Assembly: GCA_944392175.1 (NCBI GenBank)
Contig: CALXVT010000003.1
Span: 1 to 64,000, forward strand
Direction: 5' to 3'
Source: an uncultured Clostridia bacterium
GTDB lineage: Bacteria > Bacillota > Clostridia > TANB77 > CAG-508
Length of the DNA: 64,000 nucleotides
Shown here one piece after another: positions 17,714 through 26,838 of this stretch. The translations under genes and the position numbers were made by a program. A model generated the notes under the pieces. The model was not told the origin of the DNA. It ran no database searches and worked only from the letters and a program-made list of their open reading frames with translations. Within the stretch, counting starts at the first letter, position 1. Every line of letters begins with the position of its first letter.

Positions 17714-18700
17714 TTATTCAGTTGCTTTAGTTATTTGAACGTTAAATGATATATCTGTACCAGATGCATTATTTTCACAGTCTACATCTTGTCCTTCTAC
17801 CCACATATATATTCTAACTTTAGTAATACCAGCTTTTAAATTTAATAATGATTGTTGAGCATCAAAGTCTTTTGGAGTAGAAATTGTAGGTGTTACAGCT
17901 TGAAAATAGTCTCCAAAATCATCTGCACTCGCAGTTTTTAATGTTACACCTTGATCTATATCAAATGCAGCTTTTATTCCATCATAAGCTAATTGATCTC
18001 CACCAGTTGTTGTTGTATCTATATTATAAATTTCTTTTGCATTATAAACACCTGATTGAGTATGAACATCATAATTTGGTTCCCAAATAATAGAAGTAGT
18101 TCCGTCTTTTAATGCCTGTGCTTGAGATGATTGTGAAACATCGGAAACATTACCTTCATCTATAAATGCAACTCTTGCAGCATTTTGTAATCCTTTATCT
18201 GTTGCTCCTTGTTTATATGTAACATTAGACGCTGTTGTTAAATAAACTTGAGATGGTTGGTCAATTCTTAAGAAAATATCAAAAGCAATATATGTTCCTG
18301 TTGTTCCTCTTGTATCTGTTAATTTATTTGAAACTAAAGTATAGTCTGCTCCAGAATCATCTGCATCAACTTCTCCTGAGAACATATCCATAACACCAGC
18401 TGTTACAGTTCCAGCTGTTGAAACTGGTTCCATTTCATCAGGCATTTGGTTTGTATTTGTAGCATATGTAGCAGTAGCACCTGTTATATCTTCTTTTTGT
18501 AATATTGTTTTCCAATTTATTGCATCTGCTGAAATTTGTAAACCATTAGATGTTTGAACATTAACATCTAGTGTACTAATAGTTACTGTTTGGTTTGCAG
18601 TAAACCAAGCATATGTAGATACTATTAAAAATACTAATAAAAGTAATAGTAATAATAATGAGTATCTTAAATTGTTTTTTCTTTTGTTCCTCTTTGCCAT
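17714..18700 (-). CDS. TasA/camelysin-like surface protein with SipW-type signal
   Basis: 328 residues, ATG at 18700 after AGAGGG. The N-terminus is KRNKRK, then a Leu-rich membrane segment ending LIVSTYAWFT, the typical signal of SipW-dependent proteins (cut expected near the TYA). The mature part is Ser/Thr/Asp-rich and beta-like, with a C-terminal YMWVEGQDVDC motif that recurs as FLEGDDPDC in the 18840 protein. The gene has its own consensus promoter and terminator, so it is likely an abundant, independently transcribed subunit. TasA-family proteins form extracellular fibres; that role is inferred here. Confidence 0.8.
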   Translation of the reverse strand: MAKRNKRKNNLRYSLLLLLLLLVFLIVSTYAWFTANQTVTISTLDVNVQTSNGLQISADAINWKTILQKEDITGATATYATNTNQMPDEMEPVSTAGTVTAGVMDMFSGEVDADDSGADYTLVSNKLTDTRGTTGTYIAFDIFLRIDQPSQVYLTTASNVTYKQGATDKGLQNAARVAFIDEGNVSDVSQSSQAQALKDGTTSIIWEPNYDVHTQSGVYNAKEIYNIDTTTTGGDQLAYDGIKAAFDIDQGVTLKTASADDFGDYFQAVTPTISTPKDFDAQQSLLNLKAGITKVRIYMWVEGQDVDCENNASGTDISFNVQITKATE

Positions 18701-18754
18701 AATTTATCCCTCTTTCTTTATTTTTTCTATTGTACGTTCTTTCACTATACTATC

Positions 18755-18783
18755 ATAATACAACAAATTTTATTTTTTGTCAA
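18755..18783 (-). promoter_or_regulatory. Strong promoter of the 17714 gene
   Basis: TTGACA (18778-18783), 17-base spacer, TATTAT (18755-18760) on the minus strand. It is the best match to consensus in the surface cluster, consistent with high expression. Confidence 0.75.
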
Positions 18784-18839
18784 CAATTGTAAATTCAGTC
18801 ACAAAAATGTAATATATAGTTTGGCTGAAAATCACTTGA

Positions 18840-19580
18840 TTATACTTGATTTGCAGTATTTTGTTGCTCTGTGTGTTCTTCTGTAATATCCATGTGCATT
18901 TTCATTTCCCCGCCAATTAATTCATCCGTACAATCAGGATCATCTCCCTCTAAAAATATTACAATAGTAAATTTATCTATCTCACCTGGTTGCATATTTT
19001 GTCTTTGCTGTAAAATTAAATTTGTATTACTATAAAATGGTGTTGTTATTTCATCTCCAAAAATCTCTGCTTCACCTGTTGTTTCATTGGCTTTAGCATA
19101 TATTGTTTGTTCATCATTTCTTATTACCATTATTCTTATAGCTCTATCTACATTTTTTATAACATCGTCTGAAATAATTGTATACCAATAATTAATTGGA
19201 TCCACACCTTGATTTTCCAAATAAAAACTATATGCTAAATAATTATCACCATTATGGCTTCCCTCTCCCTCAGACAAATTATCTGGAAGCCATTTTACAC
19301 ATATATTATCCATATATTCTAATTTTTCAGCTTTTAAAATTCTTTTATGTTGCTTATCTGCTAAACGCTCATACATAACAAGACCACTTTTTTCTTCTAA
19401 TTGTGGATCTAAAGATACAGTAAAATCTCCTAATTCATATACAACTCTTAAAATAAAATACAATATAATTAAAAATAGTAAAATTAAAAGTATTGTAATT
19501 TTTAGAATTTTTATTTTTTGTTCTCTTTTCTTTACTTTCTCAGAATCTAAAGTAATTTTGGCTTTGTTCTTATTTTTCAT
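18840..19580 (-). CDS. Membrane-anchored TasA-like protein
   Basis: 246 residues, with a cytoplasmic Lys-rich head (about 1-24) and a hydrophobic segment (about 25-46). The extracellular beta-rich part carries FTIVIFLEGDDPDCTDELIG near the C-terminus, the motif shared with the 17714 protein. Its signal lacks the YATFT/YAWFT ending, so it may stay anchored instead of being cut. It is divergent from the 19651 gene across a 70-base promoter region. It may serve as an anchor or minor subunit for the 17714 fibre protein; this is inference. Confidence 0.7.
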   Translation of the reverse strand: MKNKNKAKITLDSEKVKKREQKIKILKITILLILLFLIILYFILRVVYELGDFTVSLDPQLEEKSGLVMYERLADKQHKRILKAEKLEYMDNICVKWLPDNLSEGEGSHNGDNYLAYSFYLENQGVDPINYWYTIISDDVIKNVDRAIRIMVIRNDEQTIYAKANETTGEAEIFGDEITTPFYSNTNLILQQRQNMQPGEIDKFTIVIFLEGDDPDCTDELIGGEMKMHMDITEEHTEQQNTANQV

Positions 19581-19650
19581 TCACTTTCCGCCTTTCTTTT
19601 GTATTGCTTTATTTTATTTTATATGTTATAAAGATTATAGGTGATTACAT

Positions 19651-20244
19651 ATGAAGAATTATAAAAAATTATTAATTTTACTTGCAGTAATTTGTTTAGC
19701 AATTGCTATAATCTCATTTTTATTAATTTATGCTAAATATACTACATCTGCTAATAGTCAAACTGATGTGCCAATTGCAAGATGGAATATTTTAGTAAAT
19801 AATATATCTATTAAGGATCAATCAGATATATCCCAAACATTACAACCAATCTTTCCTGGCAACGAAAATATCGCAAAAGATATACTCGCACCTACTGCTG
19901 AAGGCTATTTTGATTTATATTTTGATTATAATGATGTAGATGTATCCTTTAAATATACAATTTCATTAGCACCTTCTGAACAAAGTTCAGTTAAAGATAT
20001 TGTTGCAACAGGCTATTCAGTAGATGATGGTGAAATCATTAATTTTACAAATTATAATGAAGATATTACAGATAGTATTAGTTTGGATAATCCAACCAGA
20101 ACACGAAAGATTCGAGTATATGTAAAATGGAATGATGATTCAAATACTGCTACAATGGATAATTATGCAGATACAGAATCAGCTCTATCTGGTAATCCTG
20201 CATTATTTAACGTAAATATAACTTTTGACCAAATAATTGCTTAA
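19651..20244 (+). CDS. TasA-like protein, SipW-type signal
   Basis: 197 residues, ATG at 19651. The signal segment (about 7-28) ends LLIYAKYTTSA, then VPIARWNILVNN, a strand signature also seen as IDSATWKIIVNN in the 27334 protein and THVAAWEIDF in the 20340 fusion. The remainder is beta-strand-rich and acidic (DVSFKYTISLAP; KIRVYVKWND). This is the only gene of the surface cluster on the plus strand and it has its own terminator. It is a likely client of one of the SipW peptidases. TasA/camelysin-like assignment is by N-terminal pattern and fold impression. Confidence 0.7.
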   Translation: MKNYKKLLILLAVICLAIAIISFLLIYAKYTTSANSQTDVPIARWNILVNNISIKDQSDISQTLQPIFPGNENIAKDILAPTAEGYFDLYFDYNDVDVSFKYTISLAPSEQSSVKDIVATGYSVDDGEIINFTNYNEDITDSISLDNPTRTRKIRVYVKWNDDSNTATMDNYADTESALSGNPALFNVNITFDQIIA

Positions 20245-20253
20245 ATTATATTT

Positions 20254-20284
20254 ATAACTCTTGCTTAAAGCAAGAGTTATTTTT
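20254..20284 (+). terminator. Terminator of the 19651 gene
   Basis: 11-bp perfect stem (20254-20264 with 20270-20280) followed by TTTT. Confidence 0.8.
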
Positions 20285-20339
20285 ATTGGTTCTACCAAAT
20301 TATCTCTTACCAAACGAAACTCAAGCTTTCGATGTAGGC

Positions 20340-21593
20340 TTAATTAGCACTCTGCTCTGCAGTTAATTCAAATTTAACAATTAAACCTTTTCCATCTGGA
20401 TTATTTTCTTGAAATTCATAAGATTTATTTCCATAATAAGTATCTACAATATCATTTCCAGATTCAAATGGCCATACAACTTTTACAGTAAACTTACCTT
20501 GACCAGTTCCTGCTTCAATTTGATTTGAAGATGTATCTATTGTAATCTTAAATGGATAAGATTCTAAAATGTTCTGTAAATCATCAGATGTATATTGCTC
20601 CCCTATTTCGTACTTTTCTCCAAATATTTCTATAGATGTTATTCTATAAGATAATTCAGCATTTATTTCACCTTTATTTACAACTTCAATTTCTTTTGTA
20701 TAATCTTCCATTCCAGGATAAATTCTATCAATTTCTAATACGATATCATTTTTGATTATCTGGTCATCTGTTTTAAAATCAATTTCCCATGCAGCAACAT
20801 GAGTATCTAATTCTAATGATGCTTTTGTAATATAAATAAACCATGCAAATGCATTAAACGCTAAAAGTACAATTAAGATAATCATTGTTTTTGTATTAAT
20901 ATATTTAATTATGTTTTTTGTTTTTTTTTTATTTTTCTCCTCTGTTTCTTCAGTTACTTCTTCTTTTTCCTTTTCTTTCTCCTGTACTTTTTCTTCATTT
21001 GAATTATTTTTGTTTTTTTCTTCGTTATTTTCTTCTATTTCTTTTTTTCCTTCTTTATAACTTATTATGTTGTCAACAATTATTTTACAGATAATTACAG
21101 CTACTGGAACAAATATTAAGAAATAGAATGCATATATATTATTTATTATTTTACTTATAAAACTTAATATTATTGTCTTATATACAATTTTTCCATAAAT
21201 TTGATCTTCAGAAATTTCTGGATCTTCTAATTCATTTGCAACTCCTTTTGTAATAAAATAATATTTTCCGTTTTCTTCCCTTTTGGATATAACTCTATGT
21301 GTTACAATTCTACCGTTAAGATCTTGTGCTTCACCTTTGTATACTATATCATCGCCAACTTGAATTTCTTCCGGAGAAATTTCTCTAGATACCAAAATAT
21401 CGCCAACATTATATACAGGAACCATACTTCCTGTTGCTACATTAAATATTCTAAAACCTGCAATAGTTAAATTATTATTAGAAAACCTTTGTATTGCTAC
21501 GACTAACAAAACGAAAACAATAATTATATATAATAATACATATATTGTTTTACCTATCCCTTTTAATATTTTATTGTTCAGAATATTTTTCAT
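20340..21593 (-). CDS. SipW-type signal peptidase fused to a TasA-like domain
   Basis: 417 residues, ATG at 21593 after AGGAGG. The first half is a SipW-type peptidase: transmembrane segment about 14-34, catalytic Ser in VATGSMVP (S56), His in IVTHRV (H99), FITKG, and a second transmembrane segment about 150-172. A charged Lys/Glu linker (about 175-225, cytoplasmic) follows. A third membrane segment (about 231-250, ending FNAFAWFIYITKAS) then leads into a TasA-like domain (HVAAWEIDF, YPGMEDYTKEIEVVNKGE). The AWF signal resembles a SipW cleavage site, so the enzyme might cut its own tail free. It is the last gene of the nine-gene operon. The fusion is clear in sequence; self-processing is inference. 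Confidence 0.85.
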   Translation of the reverse strand: MKNILNNKILKGIGKTIYVLLYIIIVFVLLVVAIQRFSNNNLTIAGFRIFNVATGSMVPVYNVGDILVSREISPEEIQVGDDIVYKGEAQDLNGRIVTHRVISKREENGKYYFITKGVANELEDPEISEDQIYGKIVYKTIILSFISKIINNIYAFYFLIFVPVAVIICKIIVDNIISYKEGKKEIEENNEEKNKNNSNEEKVQEKEKEKEEVTEETEEKNKKKTKNIIKYINTKTMIILIVLLAFNAFAWFIYITKASLELDTHVAAWEIDFKTDDQIIKNDIVLEIDRIYPGMEDYTKEIEVVNKGEINAELSYRITSIEIFGEKYEIGEQYTSDDLQNILESYPFKITIDTSSNQIEAGTGQGKFTVKVVWPFESGNDIVDTYYGNKSYEFQENNPDGKGLIVKFELTAEQSAN

Positions 21594-21605
21594 CTTATGT
21601 TCCTC

Positions 21606-22718
21606 CTATATAAGTTGTTTCATATAGTCATCAATATATTTTTTAAATATAGCTTGAACTTCTTGCATACTAACAGCTTTTTTAAATTTTATTTTTTCAA
21701 ACTTATCTCCAACAAGTTCTTTAATTTGATCTATAGTTAAGTTTGCATTTAAATTAATTAATTTATCTAATAAATACTCTATCATTTCGTCTCTAGACAT
21801 ATCTTGTTCTTCGTCTAATTTACTCTTTTTAGTTAGTTCCTGTGATGCTAAATAATCAATAAAAAATGTTTCATCAACTATTCTTTTTAGTTTTCCATTT
21901 TCAATATATTCTTTTTTTTCTTTTTCTATTTTTGTTTTATTATCCATATTTTCTTGAATATAATCCCATAATTTCATTGCATATTGAAAATTTACATTTT
22001 TTAAAATTAAGTTTGTCTTTTTTATTGGTGGTCTAATTAATCTAATATTTATTTTATCAATTTGTTTATATACATCCACCATTGTTAATTCATTAATTTT
22101 TTTGTCTATTCCATCTATTCTGTCTAAAATTTCTTTTTTTTTCTTTCTTTTCTCGTCTTCAGTAATATTTAATTTTGTGGATAAAGTTAAATTTATCGCC
22201 ACATCCTTATTATGAAGCCTTGCTGTTCCTATATAAGATATGTATTTTTCATCTTTAACATCTTTTTTTAAGTTTTCTTCTACTATTTTTCTTTTTTTAC
22301 CAGAAAACATTTTCATATTTTGAATTAATGTATAAATAAGTCTATTTTCATATGTATCATACGTTTCTTCTTTATGGATATTAAGAATTTTAGATGGTTT
22401 TACATTATCTTCTTTCTTATCTACTTCTTGTATTAAATTAGTATGTTTAGAAAGATGCTTAATACTATCTACAGTTATTTTTCTAGCCAATTCGATTTTT
22501 ACAATTTCTTCTTCATTTACTATAAATCTATTAGGATTACGTAAAATGTTATCAATATATGGAATAGTTTCTTCCATTTTTTCTATCCATTCTATATCAT
22601 TAAAATAATTCTCATAATCAATATTTATTTTTGCATTAGATTCTAATTTGGACATAAAACGATCTAATTCATTTTTATTAGCATTTTCATACAATTCGTT
22701 TAATTCTAATTTTTTCAT
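21606..22718 (-). CDS. DUF2357-like partner of the McrB-type ATPase
   Basis: 370 residues, ATG at 22718 after AAGAGGT. The segment IDNILRNPNRFIVNEEE (about 55-71), then KPSKILNI and YDTYENRLIYTLIQNM (about 120-135), follows the pattern of DUF2357 proteins, the McrC-like partners of McrB ATPases. The last 170 residues are Lys-rich and helical. I do not see the PD-(D/E)xK nuclease motif of McrC, so the protein may be non-catalytic or truncated relative to McrC-like nucleases. It follows the AAA+ gene by 11 bases and precedes the SipW-TasA fusion by 12, so it is co-transcribed with secretion genes rather than with a methylase. Confidence 0.65.
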   Translation of the reverse strand: MKKLELNELYENANKNELDRFMSKLESNAKINIDYENYFNDIEWIEKMEETIPYIDNILRNPNRFIVNEEEIVKIELARKITVDSIKHLSKHTNLIQEVDKKEDNVKPSKILNIHKEETYDTYENRLIYTLIQNMKMFSGKKRKIVEENLKKDVKDEKYISYIGTARLHNKDVAINLTLSTKLNITEDEKRKKKKEILDRIDGIDKKINELTMVDVYKQIDKINIRLIRPPIKKTNLILKNVNFQYAMKLWDYIQENMDNKTKIEKEKKEYIENGKLKRIVDETFFIDYLASQELTKKSKLDEEQDMSRDEMIEYLLDKLINLNANLTIDQIKELVGDKFEKIKFKKAVSMQEVQAIFKKYIDDYMKQLI

Positions 22719-22729
22719 TTAACTACCTC

Positions 22730-24250
22730 TTAAGTTAATTTTTTTAGCCTTAGTAAAAATTCTGTACATTCTTTCATTTTATTTTTTCCAAAAGTTTTGT
22801 CTAAAAAGTTTATATATGGATCAATTTCATCTTTTATGTATGCAATGTTTAATTGTTCGAATTTTCTTAGTATTTTTTTTGCAATAAAATAATCTACACC
22901 TGCGACTTCATCTCCACCACATGCAACATAAACCGGTACAAATTTTTTCATATGTGAAACAATACGGTTACCAAAAGCTATTCTAAAATGTTGAATTACA
23001 TAATCATCCATTTGTTCGATCTTTTCTAGTGTACTATTTGAAATTGGATGTTCATTCATTGCACTTTCAAATATTTCTTCTAAATATGAGTAATTAACAT
23101 CCATTGGATCTGTATCTATTGGATTAAATGCTTTACCTTTATCATTAATATCTATAGGCATAGCTCTATCATATACTTTATCTGTAACCATAAATGTTGA
23201 ATCATCATTATTAATTGTTCCTATATACCACATATTTGCTGGAACTTTTATTTTTCCTCCAATTATATGTTTAGGATCTGTTTTCCAACTATTTGGTACT
23301 AATTCAATAATCCATTCATCCTTATTTGGCATTTCCAAAATAGAAAGCATTTCGGCAAAATAATATTCAACACGAGAAATGTTCATTTCATCTAAAATTA
23401 CAGTATAAACGTCATCTGTATAGCCTGCAATATACATTTCTTTTAATACTTCTGTTTCATTAAACTTTTTAGTAAACTCATTAAAATATCCAAATAATTC
23501 TGTTCTATCTCTCCAAGATGGTTGTACAGATGCAACACAAGAATCATGTTTCATAAATTTTCCCCAAGCATATGCTAATGATGTTTTACCAGTACCAGAA
23601 ATACCTTGTAATATTACAAGTTTTGTAGAAGCTAGTGCTGATATAAATAATCTCATCATATCAATTGTATAATATAAACCTAATCTTGAAGCTGCAAAAT
23701 TTCTAAAGTTTTCACATAGTTCTGGTAAAGTAAATGAATCTCCATAATTTTTAACTCTATAATTTTTATATTCTTCATCAATAGCCGTTAATTTAGCAAA
23801 TCTAGATTCTTTGTCAGGATCTATTGGTTCTTCATTATCAATATCTTCTGTTGGTGATTCTCCAGGTTTTAATCCTAATTGAGAAACTTTCATTGCTAAA
23901 ATATCTTCTTTTTCTTTTACTAAATTAGCTACTTTATTATTTAAAGTCGCAACTTCATCTAAAAGCTCTTCTTTCTCTATTGCAGATTTTCTAAATTTAA
24001 AATATTTTCTAAATAAAAAATAGATTAATAAAACAATTGCTGCAACAAATATAATTAAAAGAGCTATAGAAATACCAACCAATAGCCATTCAGGAAGTGA
24101 AAGATCATTTTTGTATGAATTTAAAATGTTTTGATATTCTTTTAAATTAAAAGCCTTAGCTAATCCACTTCCTATTCCTTTAAATATATCTCCTATACCA
24201 GAAAAAAATTGATTTAAAAATTCGTATAAAAATCTTGTAAATGTTTCCAT
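22730..24250 (-). CDS. Membrane-tethered McrB-like AAA+ ATPase
   Basis: 506 residues, ATG at 24250 after AAGAGGTAAGG. The N-terminal region has an amphipathic stretch and one strong transmembrane segment (about 54-80). A coiled coil (about 90-120), an acidic linker and the AAA+ core follow: Walker A GISGTGKTS (216-224), Walker B VILDEMN (284-290) followed by ISRVEYYFAEML, and sensor-1 GTINNDDS (344-351) with VYDRAMPID. The DEMN-xx-RVEYYF and GTINxDDST strings are hallmarks of the McrB branch. No methyl-DNA-binding domain is present. Position among TasA/SipW genes and the tether suggest a remodelling or assembly motor at the membrane, or a membrane-localised conflict system; neither is proven. 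Confidence 0.85.
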   Translation of the reverse strand: METFTRFLYEFLNQFFSGIGDIFKGIGSGLAKAFNLKEYQNILNSYKNDLSLPEWLLVGISIALLIIFVAAIVLLIYFLFRKYFKFRKSAIEKEELLDEVATLNNKVANLVKEKEDILAMKVSQLGLKPGESPTEDIDNEEPIDPDKESRFAKLTAIDEEYKNYRVKNYGDSFTLPELCENFRNFAASRLGLYYTIDMMRLFISALASTKLVILQGISGTGKTSLAYAWGKFMKHDSCVASVQPSWRDRTELFGYFNEFTKKFNETEVLKEMYIAGYTDDVYTVILDEMNISRVEYYFAEMLSILEMPNKDEWIIELVPNSWKTDPKHIIGGKIKVPANMWYIGTINNDDSTFMVTDKVYDRAMPIDINDKGKAFNPIDTDPMDVNYSYLEEIFESAMNEHPISNSTLEKIEQMDDYVIQHFRIAFGNRIVSHMKKFVPVYVACGGDEVAGVDYFIAKKILRKFEQLNIAYIKDEIDPYINFLDKTFGKNKMKECTEFLLRLKKLT

Positions 24251-24260
24251 GCCTTACCTC

Positions 24261-25247
24261 TTATTTTTCAATTAAATTTTTTATTTCTTTTTTATGTTTT
24301 ATTATTTCATTATAATTACTCAATTCATTACTTAAAATTGAATATTCAAACATGCTTAATCTTTCTAAACTTTCTAAATCAGGTTTAAAACTTTCATCTA
24401 AATAAACAGAAAATTTATAACCTAATTTAATAAACTTATATATATTATCTTTATATTTTATAAAATTACTATATGTAATTAGTAAACTAGCTTTTTCTTG
24501 TAAAGCAGAAGAGTTAAGTATATTTAATAAACTTTTCATCTTTTTTTGTTTATTTAGTAAGCTTTCAGCTAAATTTAATATATATTTCTTCTTAAAATCA
24601 TGGCCTAATATATCATTTAAGATATCTCTTGATACTATTGAATATTCTACTTGTAATTTATCTTCATTTGTAGTACCTGTAGAAAAAGCTGTTTCTATAA
24701 AACTTTTACTATAAATCTTAGAAAATTTTATATTAAATTCTAATTTCGAAATATAAATATATTTACCTAATTTAAAATATTTAACATTAAATATTTTACT
24801 TTCATACTTTTCCTTTAAAGATCTTTTTAAATTATCATAATAAATATTTTTATCTAAAAAGATATTTTTAAAATTATTATCCTTATGTGTTTCTATATAT
24901 ATTTCTTGTAATTTATTTAATGAAACCTCTTCGCTTTGAACTGTACTTACATTATCAAACACCAATAAATTTTTAAATATTTCACATTGTGAGTTTAAAA
25001 TATTTTCTTTATATATACCTTTATCAAGCATATTAGATTTTGTAGTTTCAATTTCATTAATTAACCTATCTCTAAAAGTCCTAATATTTGTATCTTCTAT
25101 AAAATTATAATATCTTGATTCTATATAATTTTCTAAATAAATATTAAATATTTCAGTATTAAAATTTTTACCTAATATTAATTTAGAGTAATCTTTAAAT
25201 TCTTCTTTTAAAATACTTATATATCTATCTACTATATTAGTAATCAT
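24261..25247 (-). CDS. Unrecognised 328-residue helical protein next to the AAA+ gene
   Basis: ATG at 25247 after AAGGAG; 10 bases separate it from the McrB-like gene. The protein is soluble with no signal or membrane segment, rich in Lys, Asn, Ile and Tyr, and mostly helical (for example LESLERLSMFEYSILSNELS near the C-terminus). I recognise no domain. Tight coupling to the ATPase and its DUF2357-like partner makes it a candidate third component of that complex. Confidence 0.7.
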   Translation of the reverse strand: MITNIVDRYISILKEEFKDYSKLILGKNFNTEIFNIYLENYIESRYYNFIEDTNIRTFRDRLINEIETTKSNMLDKGIYKENILNSQCEIFKNLLVFDNVSTVQSEEVSLNKLQEIYIETHKDNNFKNIFLDKNIYYDNLKRSLKEKYESKIFNVKYFKLGKYIYISKLEFNIKFSKIYSKSFIETAFSTGTTNEDKLQVEYSIVSRDILNDILGHDFKKKYILNLAESLLNKQKKMKSLLNILNSSALQEKASLLITYSNFIKYKDNIYKFIKLGYKFSVYLDESFKPDLESLERLSMFEYSILSNELSNYNEIIKHKKEIKNLIEK

Positions 25248-25257
25248 TTTTCTCTCC

Positions 25258-26187
25258 TTAGTATGTATTTACTGTTATAATTGGTGTTCCTTCTCCTTTA
25301 TAGCTATAATCTTTTGTAATATCAGTTTTGTAAAATCTAATTTTTATACTTGTTATTGCATCTATTGTTAAAGAAAACTTATTTATATATGTATAATTAT
25401 CAATTTTAGCAGTTGTAACATCAGTTCCTTCTTTAAAAGTACTATCTGTTACATCAATTAAAACATTATTCGGATCAAATTCAACATTAACTCTTGCAGA
25501 ATAACATTTAGCTTTATTTTCTTCTGATAATTGTTGGTAAGCATCTGATGTAATTCTATCTCCCACTGAATAATTATCAAAAGCTTCATTAACTGTATAA
25601 TATGAAAGTGTATTTGTTATTTTTAATTCTAAATATTGTCTATTTGAAACATCTTCAATTTGATATGATAAATTTTCTTTTCCAACAACAAGAGTAAATT
25701 TTCCAGTTATTGTCTTTTTATATGGCCCTTTAGATGTTGCTGTAATTTCCACCCATACAGTATCGCCTGTATCTAATCTTGCATTAGGCGTAATTAAAAT
25801 ATTAAAAAAATCTGTATTAGTATCTGCAGAAATTGTTCCATTTGTTTTACTTATATCACAAATTATATTGTCTGAATAGCTATAACTTATATCATAATCA
25901 ATATCATATGAAGTTACTTTTAAATTATTGCTTCTGCTATTCATATTTATTGTAATTTCATAATTATCCACACCTGACCAATTTTCTACTTGATATTCCG
26001 CTCCTTCTTCTTTTAATTTATCACTATAAAAATAAAATTCTTTAGAGCGTAAGAAAAAATCATGAATACTACTTGTTGCGTATTTTCCAAATACTGTTAT
26101 AAAAAATACAATTATTATAAATACTATAAAAAAAATCAATATTCTTTTGTTTCTTTTTGTCTTTTTAAAATAACTTTTTTTAGACAT
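25258..26187 (-). CDS. TasA-like surface protein
   Basis: 309 residues, ATG at 26187 after TTAGGAG. It starts with a basic head, then a hydrophobic signal (about 15-35) ending TVFGKYATSS, a SipW-type cleavage context. The mature part opens LRSKEFYFYSDKLKEEGAEY followed by QVENWSG and then beta-rich repeats (LTIDAITSIKIRFYKTDI at the C-terminus). It lies in the nine-gene operon directly upstream of the helical and AAA+ genes. The surface or fibre role comes from the signal and context; the fold is not confirmed. Confidence 0.75.
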   Translation of the reverse strand: MSKKSYFKKTKRNKRILIFFIVFIIIVFFITVFGKYATSSIHDFFLRSKEFYFYSDKLKEEGAEYQVENWSGVDNYEITINMNSRSNNLKVTSYDIDYDISYSYSDNIICDISKTNGTISADTNTDFFNILITPNARLDTGDTVWVEITATSKGPYKKTITGKFTLVVGKENLSYQIEDVSNRQYLELKITNTLSYYTVNEAFDNYSVGDRITSDAYQQLSEENKAKCYSARVNVEFDPNNVLIDVTDSTFKEGTDVTTAKIDNYTYINKFSLTIDAITSIKIRFYKTDITKDYSYKGEGTPIITVNTY

Positions 26188-26201
26188 CTTTTACTCCTAA
26201 A

Positions 26202-26759
26202 TTATTGAATTGTTGTTTGTGTTGAATCTACTGAAATTTCAATTAATTCTATTACATCTTGGTAATCTATAGAGCTATAGTCTTCAGAAAAATTAACTAC
26301 TAATGTATATGTATTAATACTTTCATTACTATGCTTAAAATATCTAGAGCCTAATTCCATTGTTCTAAAATATGTACCATCATCATCTTGTTCTGTTTTA
26401 GTAGTTAAATCAATAATTTCATTATTATTTTCAAGTAATTCAAATGTTAATGGCAAATTAGTAGTAGTTCTTAGTTTTAATTTATATTCCAAATCTGTTT
26501 CTGCTATATGTCCATCTTTTTCATTTGAAATTGTAAAAACATAAGTATATGGATTAGAACTAGGTAATAAAGAATCAAGATTTAATGTCATTTCCTGATA
26601 GTCCTCGTTTAGAATATAAAACGCTGTATCTATATTTGCTTCTGAATCTGCTGTTGTTTCATATCTAGACATTACCAAAGTAATAATTCTTATTAGTATT
26701 AAAATACATAAAATTAATATAATTACTTTTTTTAATAATATCTTGTTTTTTCTTGACAT
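26202..26759 (-). CDS. TasA-like protein
   Basis: 185 residues. The start is set at the ATG at 26759, five bases after GGAG; the in-frame GTG at 26765 overlaps that site. The signal segment (about 10-28) ends LVMSRYETTADS, then IDTAFYILNEDYQEMTL, a strand pattern recurrent in SipW-associated proteins, and LLPSSNPYTYVFTISN. It is preceded by a 73-base gap after the SipW gene at 26839, the widest in the operon, with no clear terminator. It is a likely exported subunit processed by that peptidase. Confidence 0.7.
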   Translation of the reverse strand: MSRKNKILLKKVIILILCILILIRIITLVMSRYETTADSEANIDTAFYILNEDYQEMTLNLDSLLPSSNPYTYVFTISNEKDGHIAETDLEYKLKLRTTTNLPLTFELLENNNEIIDLTTKTEQDDDGTYFRTMELGSRYFKHSNESINTYTLVVNFSEDYSSIDYQDVIELIEISVDSTQTTIQ

Positions 26760-26838
26760 GTCCACTCCATTTCTTTGTATCTTAAGTAAATAATTGTAAC
26801 AATATTATTAATTTTCGTCTTTAATCTTTTCTTTTTTT

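Noticed and set aside
21606..24250. Ordinary McrBC restriction system
   Set aside because: The ATPase has a transmembrane anchor and no DNA-reading domain, the partner shows no PD-(D/E)xK motif, and no methylase is near.
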